Assembly (NCBI GenBank): GCA_017464425.1
Contig: JAFUDX010000032.1
Coordinates: forward strand, 124,001-188,000
Source of the DNA: Treponema sp.
GTDB taxonomy: Bacteria; Spirochaetota; Spirochaetia; Treponematales; Treponemataceae
Reading direction: 5' to 3'
DNA: 64,000 nt
Shown: positions 53,496 to 60,076 of the stretch, piece after piece
Layout of the letters: each line of letters begins with the position of its first letter
How positions within the stretch are numbered: position 1 is the stretch's first letter
Notes under the pieces: model-generated
The model's input: only the letters and a program-made list of their open reading frames with translations
The model's database searches: none
What the model was told of the DNA's origin: nothing
Program-made: the position numbers and the translations under genes

Positions 53496-53534
53496 TAAAT
53501 AGTTGAATAGTTAAATCCGCTCCACTTCGTTCCG

Positions 53535-55289
53535 CTAGTTGAAAGCCCGAACCGCACACACATAAGTGACGCCGTACTTGTAGTAGTAGTTCCAGTCCCC
53601 ATCGAAGAAACCGAGGTAGTATGCGTCAAGATCGGTGGAAGCGTACTGGGACGACGACCAGTATACATCTGTACCGAATTCAGAGCCGCCGCATAGTTGG
53701 CTTGCCGCGTCCACGGTCTCCTTGCTCTTCCAAATCTGGAACAGTTCCGCAATCGTGGGCAGGTACCAGTCGCTTGCGTAGTCCGTGCCGCTCACATGGC
53801 TTCCTTCTTGGCTCGCGTAGTTCTTGGCAAAGTAGAACGCGGGGTAGTTCGCTTCGGTCGCGGTGTCATCGGTGATACCGTTGCTTGCCAAGAATGTGCC
53901 GATTTGCGAAAGGTTGTCGCTCCCGTCCTTGTCGCCCGTAAAGGTGAGCGCGCCCGCACTGCCGCTTGCAGGGCACTGAATCGTGGTGATGTTCTTGTTG
54001 TATGCGTTCGCGCTGTCCTTGCACCATGCAAGCCCGCTTGTGTTGTGAGCCAAGCCCACGCCAAGCGTGCGGCTCGTGGTGGTGTCAGCGTTGCCTTCGG
54101 CCTCATCTGAGTTCAGCTCAGTTCCCACATAGAAAATCACGGCGATTGCCTTTGCTTTTTGGTCGTCAGTAAGCGTCAAATCGCCTGTGTACGGCGTTGC
54201 GCTTCCGTCACTGAACACGATGTCGCCCACGGCTTTGGCTTCGCTGGGGGCTTTCGTGCCGATGTAGGTGAGCACAGCAGTTTCCGTCCACTTCGCTTTC
54301 AAGGTGATGTCATCCGTTATTGGTGTGGCAAAGTCAAATTCGGTGTCGCCATTGTACCAGCCCGCGAATGTGTAGCTTGCCGTGGCGGTTGCTTCTTTTG
54401 TCGGGTCGTTTTCGGGCTTGGTCGCGGTCGCTCCGTAGCGCACGGTCTGTGCTGTGACTTCGCTTCCTCCGTCCGCGTCGAAGGTGACGGTGTAGGTATC
54501 GCGGTCGTACTTGATTTCTACCGTCGTGCCGCTCGCCGCGATTGTCGCCTGTGTGAAGCTTTGCGCGGTAAAGCCCGTGACGGTCTTTGCTTCGGCTTGC
54601 GTCTCTGCGCCAATCGTGCCCGATTTTGTTTCGTCGGGGTAGCTTGCGTTCTGCTCGTAGCCGCTCGCATCGGTTTTCTGGAACAGGTGGCGCACGGTGT
54701 AGGTCGTTGTGTCGGGCGGCAGTGCGGTGAATGTCGCGGAAACCGTTACATTTCCTGCGGGCATGGTAAAGGCGTTGTTTGTGACGGTGACATCAGCCGT
54801 GCCGTTCTGTACCGTGAGCGTTGCAAGCTGATAGCCTGTGCTTGGCGTTGCGGTGAGCGTGACAGTCTCGCCCTCTGCCGCAGAAGTTGGGCTTGCGGTG
54901 ACTGTGCCGTTATCTGCCTCGTTCACGGTGACGGTGTAAGTCGTGGTCGTCGGCGTGTCGCCACCGCCCGAAGTCGTCTGCTTGAATGTCGCGCTTACGG
55001 TGACATTGCTTGCTGGCATGGTGAACGCGCCGTTCGTCACGGTGATGGCGTTTGTGTTCGCGTCAGTCACGCTGAATGAATCGAGCGTGTAGCCGTCCGC
55101 TGGCGTGGCGGTGAGTTTTACGGTCTCGCCCGCAACCGCGCTCGTCTTGTCCGCGGTGACTTTGCCGTTTTCGATTGTGCTTGCAATCGTCACCGTGTAG
55201 CTTGAACTGTCATCATCTGACGAGCAAGCAGCAAATCCAAAGGCAAGTACCGCGCACGCGGCAAGTGCCAGTTTCTTGAAATGCTTCAT
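53535..55289 (-). CDS. DGR target: variable surface lipoprotein (TvpA-like)
   Basis: 584 residues. A lipoprotein signal peptide (lipobox FGFAAC, Cys near residue 22) is followed by two bacterial-repeat modules each ending FTMP-x-(S/G)NVTVSATF, an InlB-type B-repeat (YTVTFDADGG...FAGWYNGDTEFD...LKAKW), and a C-terminal C-type-lectin/DUF1566-like domain (DWYLPTIAELFQIWKSKE, YWSSSQYAS...YVCAVRAFN). The last 40 residues are encoded by the variable repeat, so the ligand-binding face is diversified. The start at 55289 (MKHFKKLALAAC) has a GGAGG Shine-Dalgarno 8 nt upstream. It lies 60 bp downstream of the reverse transcriptase gene, ending at a hairpin terminator. Confidence 0.92.
   Translation of the reverse strand: MKHFKKLALAACAVLAFGFAACSSDDDSSSYTVTIASTIENGKVTADKTSAVAGETVKLTATPADGYTLDSFSVTDANTNAITVTNGAFTMPASNVTVSATFKQTTSGGGDTPTTTTYTVTVNEADNGTVTASPTSAAEGETVTLTATPSTGYQLATLTVQNGTADVTVTNNAFTMPAGNVTVSATFTALPPDTTTYTVRHLFQKTDASGYEQNASYPDETKSGTIGAETQAEAKTVTGFTAQSFTQATIAASGTTVEIKYDRDTYTVTFDADGGSEVTAQTVRYGATATKPENDPTKEATATASYTFAGWYNGDTEFDFATPITDDITLKAKWTETAVLTYIGTKAPSEAKAVGDIVFSDGSATPYTGDLTLTDDQKAKAIAVIFYVGTELNSDEAEGNADTTTSRTLGVGLAHNTSGLAWCKDSANAYNKNITTIQCPASGSAGALTFTGDKDGSDNLSQIGTFLASNGITDDTATEANYPAFYFAKNYASQEGSHVSGTDYASDWYLPTIAELFQIWKSKETVDAASQLCGGSEFGTDVYWSSSQYASTDLDAYYLGFFDGDWNYYYKYGVTYVCAVRAFN
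53546..53661 (-). repeat. DGR variable repeat (VR)
   Basis: 116 bp homologous to the template repeat at 56662-56780. From CTGGTCGTCG to GTGCGGTTCGGG the two differ at 20 positions, and in every case the template base on the sense strand is adenine; there are no changes at C, G or T. One whole template codon is absent here. Changed codons include AAC to TAC, ACC, GAC, GGC, GTC and TTC. The downstream end (GTGTGTGCGGTTCGGG) is invariant and is the expected homing-initiation segment. Confidence 0.95.
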
Positions 55290-55349
55290 GTGCATTTCCT
55301 CCATAAAAATAGATTTCCCGTTCAACGAACAGGATAAAGATAGTATACA

Positions 55350-56591
55350 CTATTTCCATTTCTTTTTCTCTAGCTTTAAGGCATCTTTTTTTAATCCAAA
55401 ATGTTTTGAAAGCTGCTCCGCAAAGTGTTTTTTCAGCACCGCAACGCGCAGTTTCCATGATTTGTACTGGCGCAGAATGCCGAGGTACGAATTGGTGCTT
55501 GCAAGAATCGCATTTTTTTCTTCTTTGGTCGGCTTGTGGTCGTGCGCAAGGCGTTCGTAGGCTTGCATTTTCTGCACAAAATTCTTCTGAACCCGTCTGC
55601 CCGCCAAAATCAAGTTCGGTTTTATGAACGCGCCCAAAAACGGCACTCCCCTTTGTGCTTCCTGCAAGTAGATTTTCTTGGGGTGGAGCGTCAAGGCAAG
55701 TTCATCTTTTAAAAATGCGCGGATTTTCGGAATCAGATATTTGAGATAACTCTTGCTTTCATGCACAATAACAAAGTCGTCCACATAACGCACATAGCGT
55801 TTTAGTCTGAGCGTATGTTTGATGTAATGGTCAAATTCGGTCAAGAAAAAATTGGCAAACACTTGGCTCGTGAGGTTTCCAATCGGAAGCCCGCAGCCTT
55901 CTTTTGCCGTAAAAAGCGATTTGTCGCGCGGAAGTCCGTTCCATGCAGATTTGGGGCTTTTAAAATTCACCTGCTTTGTGGGGTCATTGAACACAATTTC
56001 TTTTGCAAGGTATTTTACAAAGCCGATTTTATCTTCAATTTCTTTGATTTCAAAAATCCAGTCGCCTTTGTGCGCCTTGTTCTGCTCCTTCGTTTCGTTT
56101 TTTTCGTACAGAAAGGCGCGGTACTTGCTTTCAATAAACCGCTCCAGTTTTTCGTACAGAAGATTTCGGTTTATGCTCATAAAATAGCCTTTTATGTCGA
56201 GTTTCAGAATGTACGCGCTTTTTTTGCCGTTTTGCGATGCGCTGTTCACAAAATGCGCAAGGCGTTTTATGGCGGCAAGCGTTCCTTTTCCCGTGCGGCA
56301 GGCAAAACTGTCTTTTATAAAAAATCTTTCAAAGCACGGATTCAGCGCATCAATTAAAATGTGGTGAACGATTCGGTCTTTAAACGGGGCTGCAAAAATC
56401 TCGCGCTTAACGGGCTTTTCCACGATGAAGCAGTTGCATGCGCCTGGCTTCCATGTTCGTTGATTGAGTTCATCGCATAGTTCAAGCAGATTTTCCTCGT
56501 AATCAATTTCAAAGGCAAGCGCACCAGTCGCTCGGCGTTTTGTCTTTCTACATTCAAAATAAAGTTCAAAAAGTTTTTCTATAGAAATCAC
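55350..56591 (-). CDS. DGR reverse transcriptase
   Basis: 413 residues of the DGR reverse transcriptase family. Motif A KLDIKGYF (Asp132), the DGR-diagnostic LPIGNLTSQVFAN (235-247), and the catalytic YVDD (269-272) are intact; a thumb region follows. It copies the template RNA with errors at adenines and the cDNA replaces the variable repeat. The start is the GTG at 56591 because a TATTAT box lies exactly 6 nt upstream and the frame before it runs into the template repeat. A terminator separates the template RNA from this gene, so it has its own promoter. Confidence 0.92.
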   Translation of the reverse strand: MISIEKLFELYFECRKTKRRATGALAFEIDYEENLLELCDELNQRTWKPGACNCFIVEKPVKREIFAAPFKDRIVHHILIDALNPCFERFFIKDSFACRTGKGTLAAIKRLAHFVNSASQNGKKSAYILKLDIKGYFMSINRNLLYEKLERFIESKYRAFLYEKNETKEQNKAHKGDWIFEIKEIEDKIGFVKYLAKEIVFNDPTKQVNFKSPKSAWNGLPRDKSLFTAKEGCGLPIGNLTSQVFANFFLTEFDHYIKHTLRLKRYVRYVDDFVIVHESKSYLKYLIPKIRAFLKDELALTLHPKKIYLQEAQRGVPFLGAFIKPNLILAGRRVQKNFVQKMQAYERLAHDHKPTKEEKNAILASTNSYLGILRQYKSWKLRVAVLKKHFAEQLSKHFGLKKDALKLEKKKWK

Positions 56592-56597
56592 AATTGT

Positions 56598-56603
56598 ATA
56601 ATA
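56598..56603 (-). promoter_or_regulatory. -10 element of the reverse transcriptase gene, leaderless start
   Basis: TATTAT on the minus strand, then exactly 6 nt (ACAATT) and the GTG at 56591. It lies immediately past the T-tract of the template-RNA terminator. Confidence 0.55.
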
Positions 56604-56605
56604 GC

Positions 56606-56640
56606 AAAAAAATGGGCTGCCCAAAAAGAAATGGACAGCC
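56606..56640 (-). terminator. Terminator of the DGR template RNA
   Basis: On the minus strand GGCTGTCC / GGGCAGCC (one G-T pair), a 10-nt loop, then CA and seven T. It lies 22 bp past the template repeat and 15 bp before the reverse transcriptase start. Confidence 0.75.
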
Positions 56641-56661
56641 GCTAATCGCTTTGCGTAAAAT

Positions 56662-56780
56662 CCCGAACCGCACACACATATTTGTTGTTGTTGTTCTTGT
56701 TGTTGTTGTTCCAGTCCCCATTGTTGAAATTGAGGTTGTATGCGTTATTATCGTTGGAAGCGTACTGGGACGACGACCAG
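56662..56780 (-). ncRNA. DGR template repeat (TR) RNA region
   Basis: 119 bp whose minus strand contains runs of AAC codons (four AAC, AAG, then four AAC) and matches the variable repeat except at adenines. AAC codons let adenine mutation sample many residues without stop codons. Beyond the repeat the frame continues DFTQSD and TAG, so the template looks derived from the end of a target gene. The RNA is probably made from an upstream promoter or avd read-through and ends at 56606. No protein is expected from it. Confidence 0.9.
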
Positions 56781-56939
56781 ACAATGCGGATTATGTATGC
56801 TCTGTAATACGAATGTATAACAGAATAAGATTACCGAAGAAAAGACACCTTTTGGTCATGCAAAATTTCTGCATTTTTTGTTTCAGTCAATCCGCCGCTT
56901 TTACGCAAAAGCACTGTCACGCTCCGTAAAGGCGTACCT
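56781..56939 (-). other. Spacer between avd and template repeat
   Basis: 159 bp with no gene. It contains a short inverted repeat ATGCA / TGCAT and TTGACT and TATACA words that might be a promoter for the template RNA, though at no convincing spacing. In other DGRs the sequence flanking the template contributes to the structured RNA bound by Avd-RT. Confidence 0.5.
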
Positions 56940-57296
56940 CTACGAATTCTGGACTTTACCACTCGCATTTCTCCAAGCGGTAATTTGCCTACCAATGCTA
57001 TTCATTTTAGATGCAAGTTCGGCTTGATGCTTCATTGTAATAAGTTTTAAGTCTGTACACAACCTGATTTCAAATTTTAAGATTTCAAAATGGTCCAAAA
57101 ACTCTTCAAGATACTGACTTTTTTCCTTTGCTTTGTTCGCACGATAAATATAACGCACAAGATTTATGCAATCCCGCTTCATATCCTGCCCAAGAGTAAA
57201 TTTGTATTCACGAGGAAAATTTGAAGTCAGTTGAAAAAGGCGAAGAGAAAGCCCATAAACATCATTAAAAACAGGCAAGTCGTAAATAAGTGCCAT
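56940..57296 (-). CDS. avd: Avd-like accessory variability determinant
   Basis: 118 residues, all-helical and basic, of the four-helix-bundle Avd/S23-like family: VYGLSLRLFQLTSNFPREYKFTLGQDMKRDCINLVRYIYRANK and LRCT-like LCTDLKLI. Avd is a pentamer that binds the reverse transcriptase and template RNA and is required for homing. It begins 2 nt after the methyltransferase stop with a poor Shine-Dalgarno, so it is probably translated by coupling. The template repeat follows 160 bp downstream. Confidence 0.88.
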   Translation of the reverse strand: MALIYDLPVFNDVYGLSLRLFQLTSNFPREYKFTLGQDMKRDCINLVRYIYRANKAKEKSQYLEEFLDHFEILKFEIRLCTDLKLITMKHQAELASKMNSIGRQITAWRNASGKVQNS

Positions 57297-57298
57297 AG

Positions 57299-58306
57299 TT
57301 ATTTCTTTCTCTGCTCAGCGAGGGTGTTCCGCTCCCAAAACACGCCGTCACTGTAGCCTTGAATCGTCTTGTCGGTTTCGGCGCGGTGGAGGCGTTTTTG
57401 TGCATACAGGCAGTATTCTTCGCTCAGCTCGATTCCGACAAAAGTGCGACCGAGTTTTTTTGCGACCACGCTCGCCGTTCCGCTTCCTAAGAATGGGTCA
57501 AAAATTATGTCGTTCGGCTTTGAACTTGCCAAAATCAGCTTGGCGTAGAGTTTTTCGCTTTTTTGTGTGGGGTGGTCTGTGTTCTCGCTCATTGACCAGA
57601 ACGGAATCGAAATGTCGTCCCAAAAATTGCTCGGATATGCCAGGCGGAAATTTCCCTCGCTCTCCTCTTCCCAGTCTTTCGGTTTGCCGTTTTCTTTGTA
57701 AGGGGCGATTACGCGCCGTTTTTGCTTGACCGCCTCGACATCAAAATAATAATCATTCGAATTTTTGACCGCAAACCAAATATCTTCCATTGAATTCTTC
57801 CAGTTTGCACAAGCCCCTCTCCCTTTTTCGCGCTGCCAAGTGATTCGGTTGAGAATCGAAAGTTCCTTTTGAACCACTCTCTGCAAAGAAGAAGTGCATT
57901 TCCAGTCGCCGCAGATGTAAAGCGAGCCTGTTTGTTTCAATTTTTCGCACACGAGCGGAAACCAAGTCGCAAGATAGTCATCGTAAGCCTTTTCTGACCG
58001 CTCATTGAAAACCGTGCCACCAAAATTTTTTGTGAGATTATAAGGCGGGTCGATGATGATGAGGTCAGCGAATTCATCAGGAAGAAGAGGAAGAGCCTTT
58101 AAGATGTCGGCGTTTATCGTCTTGTCTAGGATTTTTTCGAGCGGGGCAGATTCCCTATCTGCAAGTCGATTTTCTGAATTGAAAGAATTTTCTCCACCAG
58201 CCGAGAAATCTTCCAAGTCAGAAAGAGTCAGAATCTCTTTTTTGAGAATCGGAATTTCATCATCATTGAGAACAAGCGTTCTGTTCCGAGGTGCTTTTTC
58301 TTTCAT
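57299..58306 (-). CDS. Site-specific DNA methyltransferase, beta class
   Basis: 335 residues. Catalytic motif IV DPPYN (86-90) precedes the SAM-binding motif I FDPFLGSGT near residue 268, the order of beta-class N6-adenine/N4-cytosine methyltransferases; TDHPTQKSEK lies between them. A 60-residue charged N-terminal extension is not part of the core. No restriction endonuclease gene is adjacent, so it may be an orphan regulatory enzyme. It abuts avd (2-nt gap). AGGA Shine-Dalgarno at ATG 58306. Confidence 0.88.
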   Translation of the reverse strand: MKEKAPRNRTLVLNDDEIPILKKEILTLSDLEDFSAGGENSFNSENRLADRESAPLEKILDKTINADILKALPLLPDEFADLIIIDPPYNLTKNFGGTVFNERSEKAYDDYLATWFPLVCEKLKQTGSLYICGDWKCTSSLQRVVQKELSILNRITWQREKGRGACANWKNSMEDIWFAVKNSNDYYFDVEAVKQKRRVIAPYKENGKPKDWEEESEGNFRLAYPSNFWDDISIPFWSMSENTDHPTQKSEKLYAKLILASSKPNDIIFDPFLGSGTASVVAKKLGRTFVGIELSEEYCLYAQKRLHRAETDKTIQGYSDGVFWERNTLAEQRKK

Positions 58307-58333
58307 AAAATTCCTGGCTTTCTCATCTTTATT

Positions 58334-58366
58334 TTATCCGCGTTCATCTGCGTTCATCCGCGTTTA
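58334..58366. repeat. GCGTTCATC short-repeat element
   Basis: CCGCGTTCAT, CTGCGTTCAT, CCGCGTTTA at 10-bp spacing between vapC and the methyltransferase. Complementary in type to the ACGCAGAT words at 53247-53275. Confidence 0.5.
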
Positions 58367-58372
58367 ATTGCT

Positions 58373-58804
58373 TCACTCAAACCAATTTTCAAGCATGAGC
58401 GGAGAGACTTCTTGAATCGGCTCAAAATGCTTGATGTTCCGCGTGACTAAAACCATGCAGTTTGAAACGGCAATCGCGGCGATTTGTGAGTCTTGAAATT
58501 CTATCCCGATTCCTTTTGCTCGTAAGCGCGAACGAATATCCGCTTGAATAAGTGCCGCGTGACGGTCGTACTGAATGATGTCGAATTGCGATTGGATATC
58601 ATTCACTAATTTTTCATAGATAAAAGTTTTCTTTTTTCCTTCTGCCATTATATTCATGCCAAAAAGAAGTTCATTCCAAGCCGTTGACGGCAAACCACAG
58701 GAATTTTCGTATTTCCGAAGATTTTTTAATACATTTTCATTGGGGTGCGGTTTTAAAATTTCAGAAACTACATTCGTATCAAGCAAGAGGTATGGATTTT
58801 TCAT
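58373..58804 (-). CDS. vapC: PIN-domain ribonuclease toxin (VapC-like)
   Basis: 143 residues with PIN-domain acidic residues: Asp9 in LLLDTNVVSE, Glu in WNELLFGM, and Asp in FQDSQIAAIA. VapC toxins cleave tRNA or rRNA in the absence of antitoxin. It overlaps its antitoxin gene by 4 bp (ATGA), the usual coupling. Confidence 0.88.
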   Translation of the reverse strand: MKNPYLLLDTNVVSEILKPHPNENVLKNLRKYENSCGLPSTAWNELLFGMNIMAEGKKKTFIYEKLVNDIQSQFDIIQYDRHAALIQADIRSRLRAKGIGIEFQDSQIAAIAVSNCMVLVTRNIKHFEPIQEVSPLMLENWFE

Positions 58805-59127
58805 TCATCCTCCCAATCAAAAATATGCCCTGCTTCTTCTCGCTCGCGATTTTCAAAACGAAACCATTCTTCCCTTCGGATTTTCTCCAAATGTTCTGAA
58901 AAGTCAAAATCATCGTCATCAGTAAGCCCATACTCTGCACGGGAATCATGAATTCTGTCCGCAAGGCTCTTTTTGGGAGCAGCCATTTTTTTCTCATAAT
59001 CCTCTTTTGAGATAATATACGCGACTTCCTTGTTCCTCCTGCTGATTGCGACAGGTCCTTCGGTTTCGGCTTTGTGAATAAAAAATGGCAGGCGGTTCTT
59101 CGCCTCAAAAATCGGAACTGCGTTCAT
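58801..59127 (-). CDS. Antitoxin of the VapBC-type pair (Phd/YefM-like)
   Basis: 108 residues. The N-terminal half (FEAKNRLPFFIHKAETEGPVAISRRNKEVAYIISKEDYEK) has the Phd/YefM DNA-binding pattern. The acidic C-terminal half (DDDDFDFSEHLEKIRREEWFRFENREREE) should wrap the toxin. ATG 59127 follows a GGGAGA Shine-Dalgarno and lies downstream of a strong promoter; the frame is open 25 codons further. The pair is probably autorepressed through this protein. Confidence 0.85.
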   Translation of the reverse strand: MNAVPIFEAKNRLPFFIHKAETEGPVAISRRNKEVAYIISKEDYEKKMAAPKKSLADRIHDSRAEYGLTDDDDFDFSEHLEKIRREEWFRFENREREEAGHIFDWEDE

Positions 59128-59151
59128 AAGCGACTTCTCCCTAACAAGAGA

Positions 59152-59181
59152 ATTATCGCACGAAAAATAGCTATCTGTCAA
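59152..59181 (-). promoter_or_regulatory. Promoter of the toxin-antitoxin operon
   Basis: On the minus strand TTGACA (59181-59176), 18-bp spacer, GATAAT (59157-59152). The predicted start near 59145 gives a short leader with a Shine-Dalgarno. Confidence 0.75.
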
Positions 59182-59203
59182 GAAAATAGCCATTTCCCTC
59201 AAC

Positions 59204-59935
59204 TCATCGCCGCCTTCTTCCCCTTTGTGAAATCATCAGAATCCGCACGAACGAGCCGATTGCGCTCAACGCGCTCGCAACATAAGTCATCGCCGCCGCC
59301 CACAAAACGCTCCGTGCGCCCGCAAGCTCTTCTTTATCAACAAAAACGCCCGCGCCTTTGAGGATTTTCAACGCCCGAGCCGAAGCATCAAATTCAACAG
59401 GAAGCGTGACGATGTAAAAAAGCGTCGCGCCAGCAAAAAGAAGCAAGCCGATGTCGGTGACAAGCTGCATCATCGGAAGATATTGCTCCGCCTGCGCCGA
59501 ATAGCCGAAGCCGATTCCAAGAAGAACGAGAAGAGGACCGAGCCGTGAGCCAAGATTTGCCACAGGAACGAGCGAACGGCGGAAATTGAGCGGGAAATAG
59601 CCGACATTGTGCTGAATCGCGTGGCCCGTCTCATGAGCGGCAACACCGACCGCCGCAATCGAAGTGCTTGAATAAGTCGCGTCGCTAAGGCTCAGGACTT
59701 TCGTGCTCGGGTTGTAATTGTCGGTGAGATTTCCGCGAATGTGCGCAATTTTTACATCAGTAATGCCGTTTGCCCGAAGCAAGATAGCCGCCGCCTGTGC
59801 GCCCGTGACGCCCTTTTTGGTGGGAACGCGGTCGTATTTTGCGAAGCGGGATTTTACCGCCGCGCTCGCCCAAAGCCCGAGCAAAAGCGCGGGAAGCGCA
59901 AAAATCAGATAAGTGTAGTCAATTCCGTAATACAT
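59204..59935 (-). CDS. YugP-type zinc metallopeptidase, membrane-bound
   Basis: 243 residues. An N-terminal membrane helix (about 8-27), zinc motif HETGHAIQH (101-109), then two or three further helices. The FAKYDRVPTKKGVTGAQAA segment is diagnostic of the Zn_peptidase_2 (YugP) family. Substrates are unknown. A truncated copy of its first 46 codons lies at 63420-63557 in the same direction, flanking the two phase-variable lipoprotein genes. Confidence 0.88.
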   Translation of the reverse strand: MYYGIDYTYLIFALPALLLGLWASAAVKSRFAKYDRVPTKKGVTGAQAAAILLRANGITDVKIAHIRGNLTDNYNPSTKVLSLSDATYSSTSIAAVGVAAHETGHAIQHNVGYFPLNFRRSLVPVANLGSRLGPLLVLLGIGFGYSAQAEQYLPMMQLVTDIGLLLFAGATLFYIVTLPVEFDASARALKILKGAGVFVDKEELAGARSVLWAAAMTYVASALSAIGSFVRILMISQRGRRRR

Positions 59936-60005
59936 GATTCAATTATAAAATTGAAAACGGAAAAATGAAAGAGGAAAATTGATAGTTTAGATTGCTGACA
60001 AATGC

Positions 60006-60065
60006 AAAAACAGGCTCGGGGGCAAGTGCGTTTGTTGTCGGTTCTTGCTTAGAGCCTGTTTTTGT
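60006..60065 (-). terminator. Hairpin terminator after the first phase-variable lipoprotein
   Basis: A long inverted repeat with outer arms ACAGGCTC / GAGCCTGT and inner GGCAAG / CTTGC, flanked by A and T runs on both sides, so it could terminate in either direction. Confidence 0.7.
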
Positions 60066-60076
60066 TTTTTAAGAAA

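Larger units (their letters stand above)
53163..53534. other. Intergenic stretch between metY-like and DGR target genes
   Basis: Contains a CACAGAT / ACGCAGAT repeat element (53212-53275), a fragment of a YoeB-type toxin gene (53314-53412) and three perfect hairpins (53418-53495), each listed separately. Confidence 0.7.
53418..57296 (-). mobile_element. Complete diversity-generating retroelement cassette
   Basis: In transcription order: avd (57296-56940), template repeat (56780-56662), reverse transcriptase (56591-55350), target lipoprotein (55289-53535) with its C-terminal variable repeat, then hairpins and terminator. All are on the minus strand. All the components of a type like those of Bordetella phage BPP-1 and Treponema denticola are present and intact. 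It diversifies a receptor protein rather than moving to new sites. Confidence 0.93.

Noticed and set aside
54159-55079. Long plus-strand open frame (306 codons) opposite the DGR target
   Set aside because: It is antisense to a well-supported lipoprotein with repeated modules, has no start signals and a cysteine/arginine-rich composition typical of a shadow frame.
56566-56784. Minus-strand frame through the template repeat as a protein gene
   Set aside because: It is threonine-rich translation of the AAC runs in the wrong frame; the template is used as RNA.
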